DNA of 10,814 nt from Pseudomonadota bacterium (GCA_021817355.1 JAKAVI010000195.1:1-10814); one strand, 5' to 3'. Counted from the stretch's first letter, positions 1 through 7,743 are shown. Notes: a model not told the origin generated them from the sequence alone. A program made the numbers and translations.

Positions 1-737
1 AGGATGCCTTGCGAACGGGCATTGGCGAACTGGTCTAGGTCAAAGACATAACTCCTGAATTTGAGCACCGACAGATTGGCGCCGTGTCCCGAAGACTGCT
101 CGATGGTGCCGTGGCGCATGATGAGGCGAGCCCCCAACGGGGTCTGCGCCAGCAGGCCGCTTTGGGCAATGTAGGTGATGGGATGGGCGGCATTGCGATT
201 GTCATGCACCAAAATGCCATAAATCTGGCCGTCAGAGGACAGATCGCGAATGAACACGGTCAGGCCCGGCGCAGGGGTATTGAAGGTGCCCTGGGTGAGG
301 ATTGCCGCTCCGATATCGGCGCGGATGTTTACTTCCTGCTGCTCCATGGCCTGTTGCGTGAAGGGCATCAGCCACAGGGTGTTGAAGTAGGTGAGCGCTG
401 TCACCATCAACCCGACCACAAGAACCGGCACGGCAAGCTGAAGCGAGCTGTAGCCGGCGGCGGTCATGGCAACCAATTCGCTGTCCGCGTTGAGCTTGTT
501 GAGGCCGAACAGTGTCCCGGCAAAAAAGGCGATGGGCAGGATGATGACGAGCAGATCCGGCAGCATCAGCAAGGTCAGGTAGAAAAAAGTCGGTGCCGAC
601 TGGCCGCGATTGATCACCAGATTGAGCAGGCGCAGCGATTGCGACAGCCAGACCACAGCGCTCAGAACGAAGGCAAAAAAGGCCGTGGGCCCGATCAACT
701 GGCGCAGCACGTAATGGGACAGGCGCGGCATGGGCAT
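1..737 (-). CDS. lptF: LptF, LPS export ABC transporter permease (partial, C-terminus beyond left edge)
   Basis: Inner-membrane permease of the LptB2FG transporter that extracts lipopolysaccharide and feeds it to the Lpt bridge. Reading leftward from ATG at 737, the frame is open for 245 codons to the window edge; the family is roughly 360-390 residues, so about two thirds is present. Visible: the N-terminus MPMPRLSHYVLRQLIGP, a first membrane helix about residues 16-37, a second about 50-76 (rich in L, P, I), the conserved cytoplasmic stretch NADSELVAMTAAG around 83-95, a third helix about 100-122, then the start of the periplasmic beta-jellyroll domain, with FDLDQF near the edge. A second in-frame ATG at 731 is an alternative start; neither has a strong Shine-Dalgarno. 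It is divergent from pepA, an arrangement common in alphaproteobacteria, where lptG usually follows. The assignment to LptF rather than LptG rests on the N-terminus and this position. Confidence 0.9.
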   Translation of the reverse strand, partial: MPMPRLSHYVLRQLIGPTAFFAFVLSAVVWLSQSLRLLNLVINRGQSAPTFFYLTLLMLPDLLVIILPIAFFAGTLFGLNKLNADSELVAMTAAGYSSLQLAVPVLVVGLMVTALTYFNTLWLMPFTQQAMEQQEVNIRADIGAAILTQGTFNTPAPGLTVFIRDLSSDGQIYGILVHDNRNAAHPITYIAQSGLLAQTPLGARLIMRHGTIEQSSGHGANLSVLKFRSYVFDLDQFANARSQGI

Positions 738-772
738 CCGAATTAAGACTCTGGCCGGCGTCGCTGCGGCCT

Positions 773-801
773 TTCACGCAGGTTACGATTAGTCCTAAAC
801 T
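773..801 (+). promoter_or_regulatory. Candidate pepA promoter
   Basis: TTCACG (773-778, one mismatch to TTGACG) lies 17 bases before TAAACT (796-801). A start near 808 would give a leader of roughly 90 nt before the pepA ATG at 897. Its -10 overlaps the -10 proposed for lptF on the other strand, so the two promoters would compete for polymerase. Unverified. Confidence 0.3.
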
Positions 802-827
802 AGCATTTTCCCGCCGCCGCCCGGCAA
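799..827 (-). promoter_or_regulatory. Candidate lptF promoter
   Basis: On the minus strand a TTGCCG (822-827) is followed after 17 bases by GCTAGT (799-804). This resembles the alphaproteobacterial housekeeping pattern (TTGACG / GCTANA). It would start transcription near 790 and give a leader of about 50 nt before lptF. It was found by eye only, in GC-rich DNA where such matches are not rare. Confidence 0.35.
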
Positions 828-896
828 TCCTTCTGTGCCTGACAGGGCAAAAGTGCAAGTCTCGTTCGCGGCCTGGCCATTCCTGGAGTTGATCCG

Positions 897-2399
897 ATGC
901 AAATCACCTTTTCTGCGCCTTCTACCGCTGCCGGTGGTGCTCTGGTCGTGGCCGCCCTGGCCGGCGGCGCCTTCACCGCCTCCGCGGCGGAGGCCGATCG
1001 CATGGCGGGCGGAGCACTCAAGCGCGCCCTTGAGGTCAGCCGCTTCTCCGGCAAGCCGGGACAGCTGCTGGAGGTTTTGGCACCTTCAGGGGGCAAGGCC
1101 TCCCGTATCATCCTGGTTGGTCTTGGCGCAGTGGAGGGGCTTGACGGGCTCAGGGCCGAGCAGATCGCTGCGGATGTGGTCGCGCGCCTGCTCGCCTGCG
1201 GGGAAAAAGCCATTCACTTTGCAATCGACCGGCCGAAAGGTCTCAAGCTCGATGATGCAGAGCTCGCCGCCCATCTGGCGATGGGTGTTGAGCTGCGCGC
1301 CTACAGCTTCGACAAATACCGCACGCGACAGCTGGAGGAGCGGGCCGCAACGGTCAAGAAAGTGAGCATTGGCACCAAGGACGTGGCCGGTGCACGCAAG
1401 CTCTGGCGCGAGTTTGCGGCGGTGGCCGAGGGAATCTATTTGGCACGGGACCTCGTCAATGAGCCGCCCAATGTGCTGTTTCCGGTCGAATTCGCGCGCC
1501 GGACCAAAAAACTCACGGCGCTGGGGCTCAAGGTCGAGGTGCTTGGCGCGGCACAGATGAAGAAGCTCGGCTTTGGGGCCTTGCTTGGCGTGGCCCAGGG
1601 CAGTGCCCATGAGCCCCAGCTGGTTGTCATGCAATGGCTGGGCGCGCGCAATCGCAAGACCCCGCCCATCGCGCTCGTTGGCAAGGGTGTTTGCTTTGAT
1701 TCGGGAGGCCTGTCGCTGAAGCCGGCGGCCTCGATGATGGGCATGAAGGGCGACATGGGTGGAGCGGCCGCGGTGACCGGAACCATGCACGCGCTGGCGG
1801 CGCGCAAAGCCAGGGTCAATGCCATCGGTGTCATCGGTCTCGTTGAGAACATGCCGTCCGGCACGGCCCAGCGTCCGGACGATGTGGTGACCTCGCTTTC
1901 CGGTCAGACCGTTGAGGTCCTCAACACCGACGCGGAAGGCCGGCTGGTGCTTGCCGATGCGCTCACCTACACCCAGCGGCGCTTCAAGCCGCGGCTGGTC
2001 ATCGACCTGGCGACACTGACCGGTGCCATCATGGTGTCGCTCGGGGCTGAACATGCCGGACTGTTTGCCAATGACGATAACCTCGCCGCACAGCTGGCGC
2101 AGGCGGGAAAACTGGAAGGCGAGCTGGTGTGGCGGATGCCGCTGTCGCCCAATTACAACAAGCTTCTCAAGTCCAAGATTGCTGACATGAAGAATATCGG
2201 CGGCGGTCCTCATGCCGGTGCGATCACCGCGGCGCAGTTTCTGCAGCGCTTCATCACCGACAAGCAGAGCTGGGCGCATTTGGATATTGCCGGGGTAGCC
2301 TGGCAGGATGGCGAACAAAAGACCTTAGCGCCTTCTTGGGGTGTGGGCTGGGGTGTGCGCCTTCTCAATCGTCTGTGCAAGGATCATTACGAGGCTTGA
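897..2399 (+). CDS. pepA: Leucyl aminopeptidase (M17 family, cytosol aminopeptidase)
   Basis: Dizinc exopeptidase that removes N-terminal residues (Leu and others) from peptides in the cytoplasm; it forms hexamers in known members. The 500-residue length is normal. The C-terminal catalytic domain carries the full active site at a constant offset from E. coli PepA: K263, D268, K275 (in LSLKP), D286 (in MKGDMGG), and D345, E347, R349 in the family signature NTDAEGRL. The N-terminal 170 residues form the less conserved non-catalytic domain. The ATG at 897 has GGAG at 885-888, 8 nt away. holC starts 16 nt after the stop, so the two are probably co-transcribed. In E. coli PepA also binds DNA in Xer recombination; nothing here shows that role. 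No truncation or missing residue was seen. Confidence 0.97.
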   Translation: MQITFSAPSTAAGGALVVAALAGGAFTASAAEADRMAGGALKRALEVSRFSGKPGQLLEVLAPSGGKASRIILVGLGAVEGLDGLRAEQIAADVVARLLACGEKAIHFAIDRPKGLKLDDAELAAHLAMGVELRAYSFDKYRTRQLEERAATVKKVSIGTKDVAGARKLWREFAAVAEGIYLARDLVNEPPNVLFPVEFARRTKKLTALGLKVEVLGAAQMKKLGFGALLGVAQGSAHEPQLVVMQWLGARNRKTPPIALVGKGVCFDSGGLSLKPAASMMGMKGDMGGAAAVTGTMHALAARKARVNAIGVIGLVENMPSGTAQRPDDVVTSLSGQTVEVLNTDAEGRLVLADALTYTQRRFKPRLVIDLATLTGAIMVSLGAEHAGLFANDDNLAAQLAQAGKLEGELVWRMPLSPNYNKLLKSKIADMKNIGGGPHAGAITAAQFLQRFITDKQSWAHLDIAGVAWQDGEQKTLAPSWGVGWGVRLLNRLCKDHYEA

Positions 2400-2415
2400 G
2401 AGAGGCGCGCCGCTC

Positions 2416-2877
2416 GTGACCGAGACCTGGTTCTATCATCTTGAACGGCGCACGAGCGAAGAGGTGCTGCCCGAGCTGCTGGAGCGGACGCTGGCCCGGG
2501 GCTGGCGGGCGCTGGTGTGCTGCGACAGTGCTGAACGGGCAGCGGTGCTTGATACCTTGCTGTGGACCTATCGCGAGGACAGTTTTTTGCCCCATGCCTG
2601 CGCTGGTGACGGCGGTGCCAGCGACCAGCCCATCCTCATCAGCGCAGAGATGGAGCTGACAAACCAGCCGCATGTCCTCTTCCTCGTCGGCGGGGTGATG
2701 CCGGTCTGGGACCGTCCGGAGCTTGCGGGGCTCAGTCGCATCGTTCTTTTGTTCGACGGCTCTGACAGTGCCATGATCAGTGCTGCCCGCGCGGCGTGGA
2801 AGGCCGCAGGTGCGGCCGGTCACGCCGTAACGTACTGGCGCCAGAACACGGCGGGCAAATGGCAGAAGCAGGCCTGA
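2416..2877 (+). CDS. holC: DNA polymerase III chi subunit (HolC)
   Basis: Chi is the accessory clamp-loader subunit that links the polymerase III holoenzyme to the C-terminal tail of SSB. The frame is open back into pepA, but GTG at 2416 fits best: it follows the pepA stop by 16 nt, has GAGAGG about 10 nt upstream, and gives a 153-residue protein starting (M)TETWFYHLERRT, the usual alphaproteobacterial beginning. Family marks: WFYHL near the N-terminus, LDTLLW at 45-50, SFLPH at 56-60 (compare SFVPH in E. coli chi), QPILI at 71-75, and a C-terminal YWRQNTAGKW at 140-149. The predicted fold is a compact alpha/beta domain with no signal or membrane segment. The pepA-holC pairing is a common gene order and supports the call. 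Confidence 0.92.
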   Translation: MTETWFYHLERRTSEEVLPELLERTLARGWRALVCCDSAERAAVLDTLLWTYREDSFLPHACAGDGGASDQPILISAEMELTNQPHVLFLVGGVMPVWDRPELAGLSRIVLLFDGSDSAMISAARAAWKAAGAAGHAVTYWRQNTAGKWQKQA

Positions 2878-2947
2878 AGCGCCCGCATCCCGCGTGCCAG
2901 AGCAGCGTTCACGGCCACTGGCCGCAACAGGGAATAAGGAGGGGGTG

Positions 2948-4273
2948 GTGTTCAGGTTGCGAGGACGCGGACAGCTGCTGCGCATACTCGGCGTCAGCTT
3001 TGGCATAGCTGTCGCTCTCGGAAACATGATTGGCGCCGGCATCTTGCGGGCTCCATCGGCGATCGCAGCGACCGTACCGGATGGCAGGCTGATTCTGCTT
3101 CTTTGGATCATCGGCGGTCTTCATGTCCTGCTGAGCATCAACATCCTGTCCGAACTGGGTACCGCCATTCCACAAAGTGGCGGGCCTTACCTCTATGCCC
3201 ATCGCGCCTTTGGAGACATTGCGGGTCTGGTGGTGGGCTGGTCGCAATGGATGAGCAAGCTTGCGGGCATCGCCTCGACCTCTATTGCCTGCGCCGAATT
3301 CCTGCCGATCGTGATCCCTGTGGCGGCCCGTTACACCCTCCCCGTGGCGCTGTGTGTGCAGGGCGCGCTCTATCTTCTCAATGGTGTTGGCCTGCGACCG
3401 GGGCGAACGATGCAGGAAGCCTCCAGCCTGATTAAGACGGCGATGCTCGTGGTGTTCGTCGCCGCTGCCATTGCGGTGATTGCCCCAGCCGGGCGAGGGG
3501 TCGCAACGAACCTGCATGAGGCTGGAAGCGCGCTGGGCTGGGCCGTCGTGATCAATGCCTATTCGCTCATTCGCGGGGCCTATTCGGGATATGATGCACC
3601 GGTTTATTTCAGCGAGGAGAACACGACGCCGTCGCGGAATATTCCGCTATCGCTGCTTTTTGGCCTCATCCTTGCCTTTGCGCTTTATGTCGGCGTTAAT
3701 GGAGCCCTCATTTATGTGCTGGGGGTCAGGGGCGTTGCCGCGACAGCGTTACCCTTTAACACCGTGCTCAATCAGCTGGGCGGGCCCTTGCCAGGGGTGA
3801 TCTTTGCGCTGGGCGCGATGATCGCGGTGGCTGGTGTGGCCAATTCCGGCATCATGACGGCGCCGCGGATTCTTTTCGCGCTGGGGCGCGATGGCCTGCT
3901 GCCCCGCTGGTTTACTTCGGTCAATGTCGGGGGCAGTCCCTATGCAGCGGTGCTGCTGACGGGGGTGTGTTCGCTGGCGCTGGCGGCCAGCGGGTCCTTT
4001 GCCATGGTCTTCGGACTCATCGCGCTCCTCGATACGGTGGGCTATGTCCTCGTCGATGCCGCCTATTTCGCGCTGCGGCGCAGGGAACCAGAGCTGACGC
4101 GGCCCTTCCGCGCCTATTTTCATCCCGTGGCCCCCGCGCTGCTGCTCGCCATTGATCTTGTTCTGCTGGTGCTGTTTTCCGGCGCCAACCGGCTGGCGCT
4201 CTATTTTGCCTTGGCACTGACACTGCTGTGCGTACCTCTGGCGCTGCTTGCCCGGCGCGCCCGTCAGGCATGA
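2948..4273 (+). CDS. APC-superfamily amino acid permease
   Basis: Inner-membrane secondary transporter, probably for an amino acid or related amine; the substrate cannot be read from the sequence. With GTG at 2948 it has 441 residues, normal for the family, and about 12 hydrophobic segments. Family marks are the broken first helix with GNMIGAGIL (25-33), the SGGPYLY segment (77-83), the sixth-helix region YSGYDAPVYFSEE (212-224) and RILFALGRDGLLPRWF (307-322), all typical of the PotE-like (COG0531) group. The start was chosen because AAGGAGG at 2936-2942 sits 5 nt before it. GTG at 2945 is too close to that site, and GTG at 2894 adds 18 residues without a visible ribosome site. It lies 70 nt after holC; the gap holds only a 5-bp hairpin (2912-2924) with no T-run, so read-through from pepA-holC is possible. 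A role in recycling PepA products is inference from position only. Confidence 0.87.
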   Translation: MFRLRGRGQLLRILGVSFGIAVALGNMIGAGILRAPSAIAATVPDGRLILLLWIIGGLHVLLSINILSELGTAIPQSGGPYLYAHRAFGDIAGLVVGWSQWMSKLAGIASTSIACAEFLPIVIPVAARYTLPVALCVQGALYLLNGVGLRPGRTMQEASSLIKTAMLVVFVAAAIAVIAPAGRGVATNLHEAGSALGWAVVINAYSLIRGAYSGYDAPVYFSEENTTPSRNIPLSLLFGLILAFALYVGVNGALIYVLGVRGVAATALPFNTVLNQLGGPLPGVIFALGAMIAVAGVANSGIMTAPRILFALGRDGLLPRWFTSVNVGGSPYAAVLLTGVCSLALAASGSFAMVFGLIALLDTVGYVLVDAAYFALRRREPELTRPFRAYFHPVAPALLLAIDLVLLVLFSGANRLALYFALALTLLCVPLALLARRARQA

Positions 4274-4306
4274 AAATGTCGTAACGGTTGACAGGAATCG
4301 AAAAAG

Positions 4307-4331
4307 GCGGCCCTTAGCCAAAAAGGGCTGC
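4307..4331. other. Hairpin between permease and TPR genes; T-run on the minus side
   Basis: GCGGCCCTT (4307-4315) pairs with AAGGGCTGC (4323-4331), 9 bp with one G-U, around a 7-nt loop. On the plus strand no T-run follows, so it is not a convincing terminator for the permease. On the minus strand the stem is followed by C and TTTTT (4301-4305), the shape of an intrinsic terminator, although no minus-strand gene ends here. A perfect TTGACA at 4288-4293 precedes it. If that were a -35, its -10 would fall inside the stem (CCCTTA or nearby) and is poor. Confidence 0.4.
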
Positions 4332-4353
4332 GCGCAAAGAGACATCGCCTTCC

Positions 4354-5109
4354 ATGCCCATCGGCCTCAGCTTCGGCACGCTCATCGTGCTTTTGATCGA
4401 TTTTGCCCTCAGCGCGCATGTCATGCGCAGCGGACGCTCCTATCTTTGGATTCTGCCCATCGTGCTGTTTCCGCCTCTGGGTTGGATTGCCTATGTGGTC
4501 TTTGTCGCGGTGACGGGCGCAGTGAGCAGTGGCCAGGCGCGGCGTTTTGCCGATGATTTTGTCAATACGGTTGATCCCGGCAGAAGCTATCGCGAAAAGA
4601 AACGCGAGGTTGAGAAGGTTGGCTCGGTCGATTCCAAGCGGGCGCTGGCTGAGGAGTGCATCCGCCAGGGACTGTTTCAGGATGCGATCGACCTTTATCT
4701 CAGCGCTATGGCCGGGCCGTTGGGCGCGCAGGACACGGCGCTGCTCTTTGGTCTGGCGCGCGCCAAGCTCCTGGCCGGCGATGGCGCCGGCGCGGAGGCT
4801 GCGTTTGACGAGCTCAAAAAGGCCGATCCGGCCGCCTTCAATGCGGATGCGGAACTCGATTACGCCCGCAGTCTTGCGCTGCAGGGAAAGAACGAAGCTG
4901 CGCTCGCCCAATACGAAAAGATCCTGCCCAAATATCCAGGCGAGGAGGCGCGCTGCCGGTATGGCCTCCTGCTGCAGGCGCTTGGAGAGGAAGAGCGGGC
5001 ACGGCGGATTTTCCGGGAGATTGTCGAGTCCGTGAAAGGCGCCCCGTCCTATTATCGCCGCCGCCAGCGCGACTGGCTCGCCATCGCCAGGCGCAATCTG
5101 TCGCCTTAG
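4354..5109 (+). CDS. Membrane-anchored tetratricopeptide repeat protein, function unknown
   Basis: I do not recognise a named gene. The 251-residue protein has two N-terminal membrane helices (about 5-21 and 30-53). The second, with the pattern LWILPIVLFPPLGWIAYVVF, resembles the PLDc_N-type anchor of phospholipase D-like and other bacterial membrane proteins (W, P, LG and Y spacing). A charged linker (60-95, rich in R, K, E) follows. Residues about 95-225 form three to four helical pairs of TPR/Sel1-like character: GLFQDAIDLY, GDGAGAEAAF, GKNEAALAQYEKILPKYPG and GEEERARRIF, with the small-residue and A/Y spacing of TPRs. The tail is basic (YYRRRQRDW). No enzyme motif was seen. By inference it is a scaffold facing the cytoplasm under the positive-inside rule. 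The ribosome site is weak (AAAGAGA). It begins 80 nt after the permease and converges with the ABC-F gene. Confidence 0.8.
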   Translation: MPIGLSFGTLIVLLIDFALSAHVMRSGRSYLWILPIVLFPPLGWIAYVVFVAVTGAVSSGQARRFADDFVNTVDPGRSYREKKREVEKVGSVDSKRALAEECIRQGLFQDAIDLYLSAMAGPLGAQDTALLFGLARAKLLAGDGAGAEAAFDELKKADPAAFNADAELDYARSLALQGKNEAALAQYEKILPKYPGEEARCRYGLLLQALGEEERARRIFREIVESVKGAPSYYRRRQRDWLAIARRNLSP

Positions 5110-5234
5110 GAGGGCCATCGCCGCGCGCGGCAGGGCGGGTGGCGCAAGGTGGCAGAGTGCGGGTCTTTGCTCCTGCTATCAGGACGCCGGCGCCGGGTTT
5201 TCCCGCGGCGGTGGGAATGAGTTTGCGGTGGCCC

Positions 5235-7118
5235 TCAGTCTGCGCTCTTCAGGGCTGTTTCATAGGCTTCCTGCGCTTTCAGCCAGCGCTCTTCCGCGGC
5301 GGCCAGTTTCTTGGCGGCATCAGCACGCTTCTTGGACACCGCAGTGCCCTTGAGGGGATCCCGAACGAAGAGCAGCGGGTCGGCGAGGGCGCGGTCATAT
5401 TTGGCGATCTCCTCGCTAAGTACGCTCATCTGCCGTTCCTCGAGATCGGCCTGATCCTTGAGGGGACGCAGCTGGTTGCGCCGCTGTGCCGCCTCACGCC
5501 TGGCATCTTCCTTGGAGGGACGCGGCGCCTCGCTGCCGCGCATGGAGGAGCGGGTTTCACCGCTGAGCAGGTAACGGCGGTAGTCTTCGAGATCACCGTC
5601 AAAGGCATGGACGAGGCCATCGGCAACCAGGAGCAGGCGTTCGGCTGTCGCCTCGATCAGCCTGCGGTCATGGCTGATCAAGATCACGGCACCCTCAAAA
5701 TCGTTGAGCGCTGTCAGCAGGCTCTCACGGGCATCGATGTCCAGATGATTGGTGGGCTCATCGAGGATGAGCAGGTTGGGATGATCGAGTGTCGCCAGGG
5801 CCAGCATCAGCCGGGCCCGCTCGCCGCCAGAGAGTGCGCCCACTTTGGTGGTTGCCTTGTCGGCGGAGAAGCCGAAACTGCCGAGCTGGCCCCTCAGATG
5901 CTGCTCGCTGAGGTTTGGCCGCAAGATGCCAAGCGTCTGCAGCGGTGTCAGCTGCGCCTGCAGCTCTTCAAGCTGGTGCTGTGCGAAATACCCCACGCCC
6001 AGTTTGCGCGCCCGGAACAGCGTGCCGCTCATCTTGTCCAGCTTGCCGGCGATGAGTTTGGCCAGAGTGGATTTGCCGTTACCGTTCTTGCCCAAAAGGG
6101 CGATGCGCTCGTCCGGATCGATGCGCAGGTCCAGATGCGACAGGACCGGTCGGCCTGGTTCGTAGCCGACGCTGACCTGCTCCAGCGTTACCAGAGGCGG
6201 GCTGGCGTGGAGCGGGGCCGGCAGCCGGATCGGGATTACGTGCTCATCAAGCGGAATGTCGATCTGCTCCATCCGCTCCAGCATCTTGATGCGACTCTGC
6301 GCCTGACGGGCCTTGGAGGCTTTGTAGCGGAAACGGTCGACGAAGCTCTGGAGGTGTTTGCGCCGCGCTTCCTGGCGTCTGGCGAAGGCAAGATCATTGG
6401 CTCGCCGCAGGGCGCGTGTCGCCGTGAAGCTGTCGTAATTGCCGCTGTAGAGCGTCAGCCGGCCATGCTCGAGATGGAGGATGAATTCGCACACGCTGTT
6501 GAGCAGGTCGCGATCATGGCTGATGAGCAGAACGCTGCCCTGATAGCGCTTCAGATAGTCTTCAAGCCACAGGACGCCTTCAAGGTCGAGATAGTTGGTC
6601 GGCTCATCGAGCAGTAGCAGGTCCGGGGCAAGAAACAGCACGGCAGCCAGTGCCACGCGCATGCGCCAGCCACCGGAAAATTCCGCGCACGGCCGTAGCT
6701 GGTCGCTGGCTGAAAAACCCAGACCAGCGAGGATCGTCGCCGCGCGCGAAGGTGCCGCATAGGCATCGAGGGCTTCGAGCCGGGCATGGATTTCGCCCAG
6801 GTGATGGGGATCGGCGGCGTCATCGGCCGCCGCCAGAAGCGTCAGCCGTTCCTGATCGGCGGCCAGGACCGTGTCCAGAAGGCTCACCGGGCCGGCGGGA
6901 ACTTCCTGGGCGACTGCGCCCAGGCGCCAGGCCGCCGGCAAGCTGATCGCGCCGCCATCGGCATGCAGCTCTTTCTGGATGAGCCTGAACAGCGTGGATT
7001 TGCCGGCTCCATTGTGGCCGACAAGCCCGATCCTGCGCCCGGCAGGCAGTCTGGCGCTGGCGCCTGACAGGATGTCGCGTCCGGCGATGCGATAAACCAG
7101 ATTGTCGATATTGATCAT
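5235..7118 (-). CDS. ABC-F family ATPase, YheS type
   Basis: Soluble twin-ATPase protein of the ABC-F group, which binds the ribosomal E site and acts on translation rather than transport. Length 627, close to E. coli YheS (about 637). Domain 1: Walker A GHNGAGKS (34-41), signature FSGGW (147-151), Walker B LLLLDEP ending with E172. The linker, about 240-295, contains HLQSFVDRFRYKASKARQAQ, nearly the YheS sequence and the part that contacts P-site tRNA in this family. Domain 2: GKNGNGKS (343-350), LSGGE (429-433), LLILDEP with E454. A basic/acidic coiled-coil C-terminal extension spans about 520-627. The ATG at 7118 has GGGAG 4 nt upstream; an open extension to 7193 lacks homology and crosses the promoter gap. 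It is divergent from ndk. The 125-nt gap to the TPR gene has GC-rich inverted repeats (for example GCCGCGCGCGGC at 5120-5131) but no clear terminator. No acquired-resistance features were seen. Confidence 0.93.
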   Translation of the reverse strand: MINIDNLVYRIAGRDILSGASARLPAGRRIGLVGHNGAGKSTLFRLIQKELHADGGAISLPAAWRLGAVAQEVPAGPVSLLDTVLAADQERLTLLAAADDAADPHHLGEIHARLEALDAYAAPSRAATILAGLGFSASDQLRPCAEFSGGWRMRVALAAVLFLAPDLLLLDEPTNYLDLEGVLWLEDYLKRYQGSVLLISHDRDLLNSVCEFILHLEHGRLTLYSGNYDSFTATRALRRANDLAFARRQEARRKHLQSFVDRFRYKASKARQAQSRIKMLERMEQIDIPLDEHVIPIRLPAPLHASPPLVTLEQVSVGYEPGRPVLSHLDLRIDPDERIALLGKNGNGKSTLAKLIAGKLDKMSGTLFRARKLGVGYFAQHQLEELQAQLTPLQTLGILRPNLSEQHLRGQLGSFGFSADKATTKVGALSGGERARLMLALATLDHPNLLILDEPTNHLDIDARESLLTALNDFEGAVILISHDRRLIEATAERLLLVADGLVHAFDGDLEDYRRYLLSGETRSSMRGSEAPRPSKEDARREAAQRRNQLRPLKDQADLEERQMSVLSEEIAKYDRALADPLLFVRDPLKGTAVSKKRADAAKKLAAAEERWLKAQEAYETALKSAD

Positions 7119-7210
7119 GGCGCTCCCATAGCGGGTGCAGCGGGCGCTGAGCAAGCAGCCATGAGCAGGCGTGCCCCGGGCCCTTGGGGCCAAGGCGCGA
7201 GGGGCTCTGG

Positions 7211-7237
7211 TTGCGCCCGCTTATAGGCCCCGCTATA
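7211..7237 (+). promoter_or_regulatory. Candidate ndk promoter
   Basis: TTGCGC (7211-7216), 15-nt spacer, GCTATA (7232-7237). GCTATA is the preferred -10 form of alphaproteobacterial housekeeping promoters; the spacer is short by the usual 17-nt standard. A start near 7244 would leave a leader of about 32 nt before ATG 7276. Confidence 0.42.
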
Positions 7238-7250
7238 GAGCGGCCGAAAA
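7222..7250 (-). promoter_or_regulatory. Possible promoter of the ABC-F gene
   Basis: On the minus strand TTTTCG (7245-7250) is followed after 17 nt by CCTATA (7222-7227). Both boxes are imperfect and interleave with the ndk promoter proposed on the other strand. The leader to ATG 7118 would be about 95 nt. Confidence 0.25.
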
Positions 7251-7275
7251 TTCCCCCTTGATCAGGAGTTTTGTC

Positions 7276-7698
7276 ATGGCCTTGGAGCGTACGCTCTCCA
7301 TCATCAAGCCCGATGCCACGCGGCGCAATCTGACCGGAGCGATCGTAGATCGCTTCGAGAAGGCGGGGTTGCGCGTGATCGCCTCAAGGCGGCTGCGTCT
7401 GTCCCAGGCCCAGGCCGAGGCCTTTTATGCGGTGCACCGTGAGCGGCCGTTCTTTGCCAGCCTGGTTGCCTTTATGACCTCAGGTCCGGTTGTCGTCCAG
7501 GTCCTCGAAGGCGAAAACGCGATTGCGCGCAATCGCGAGGTGATGGGGGCGACCAATCCTGCCAACGCCGCGGCCGGCACCATTCGCAAGGATTTTGCCG
7601 AAAGCATCGAGGCCAATTCGGTGCATGGTTCAGATGCCCCGCAGACCGCCCAGCAGGAGATCAAGTTTTTCTTTTCGGATCTGGAGATCGTCGGCTGA
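7276..7698 (+). CDS. ndk: Nucleoside diphosphate kinase
   Basis: Transfers the gamma phosphate from ATP to nucleoside diphosphates through a phospho-histidine, balancing the (d)NTP pools in the cytoplasm. The 140 residues are full length. The N-terminus [17 protein letters not shown] holds the ATP-site lysine K11. The active-site signature NSVHGSD places the phosphorylated histidine at H117, and [13 protein letters not shown] (92-104) is the conserved nucleotide-binding stretch. The start at 7276 is set by AGGAG at 7264-7268, 7 nt upstream; the frame stays open further upstream but that part is non-homologous. The C-terminus ([15 protein letters not shown]) differs a little from the common EIAYFF...EIVG ending but keeps its length. 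It is divergent from the ABC-F gene, and the SDR gene follows after 45 nt. Confidence 0.97.
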   Translation: MALERTLSIIKPDATRRNLTGAIVDRFEKAGLRVIASRRLRLSQAQAEAFYAVHRERPFFASLVAFMTSGPVVVQVLEGENAIARNREVMGATNPANAAAGTIRKDFAESIEANSVHGSDAPQTAQQEIKFFFSDLEIVG

Positions 7699-7712
7699 TC
7701 CGCTAAAGTGCG

Positions 7713-7736
7713 CCTCGCGTGACGCGACGTGCGAGG
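7713..7736 (+). promoter_or_regulatory. Hairpin covering the ribosome binding site of the SDR gene
   Basis: In the 45-nt gap after ndk, CCTCGCGTG (7713-7721) pairs with CGTGCGAGG (7728-7736): 6 Watson-Crick pairs, two G-U wobbles and a closing G-C, around the loop ACGCGA. The 3' arm contains the first four bases of the GAGGAG ribosome site (7733-7738) of the gene starting at 7744. If it forms, it would lower initiation on that gene. No T-run follows, so it is not an intrinsic terminator. Effect is inferred. Confidence 0.4.
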
Positions 7737-7743
7737 AGCACCC

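Noticed and set aside
84..746. Plus-strand open frame of 220 codons at the left edge
   Set aside because: It is the complement of lptF, whose minus-strand frame shows clear membrane helices and family motifs.
1086..2318. Minus-strand open frame of 410 codons opposite pepA
   Set aside because: Antisense shadow of a gene with an intact active site. The translation is rich in R, H, G and Q and resembles no known protein.
5181..5214. GC-rich inverted repeat around a TTTT loop between the TPR and ABC-F genes as a bidirectional terminator
   Set aside because: Only about four contiguous pairs form before bulges, and no T-run follows on either strand.
5139..6617. Plus-strand open frame of 492 codons opposite the ABC-F gene
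   Set aside because: It lies wholly antisense to a gene with complete ABC-F motifs, and its translation has no recognisable domain. Long antisense frames are common opposite GC-rich genes.
7119..7193. N-terminal extension of the ABC-F protein to 7193
   Set aside because: The extra residues lack homology, and the ATG at 7118 has a suitable ribosome site and a family-like N-terminus.
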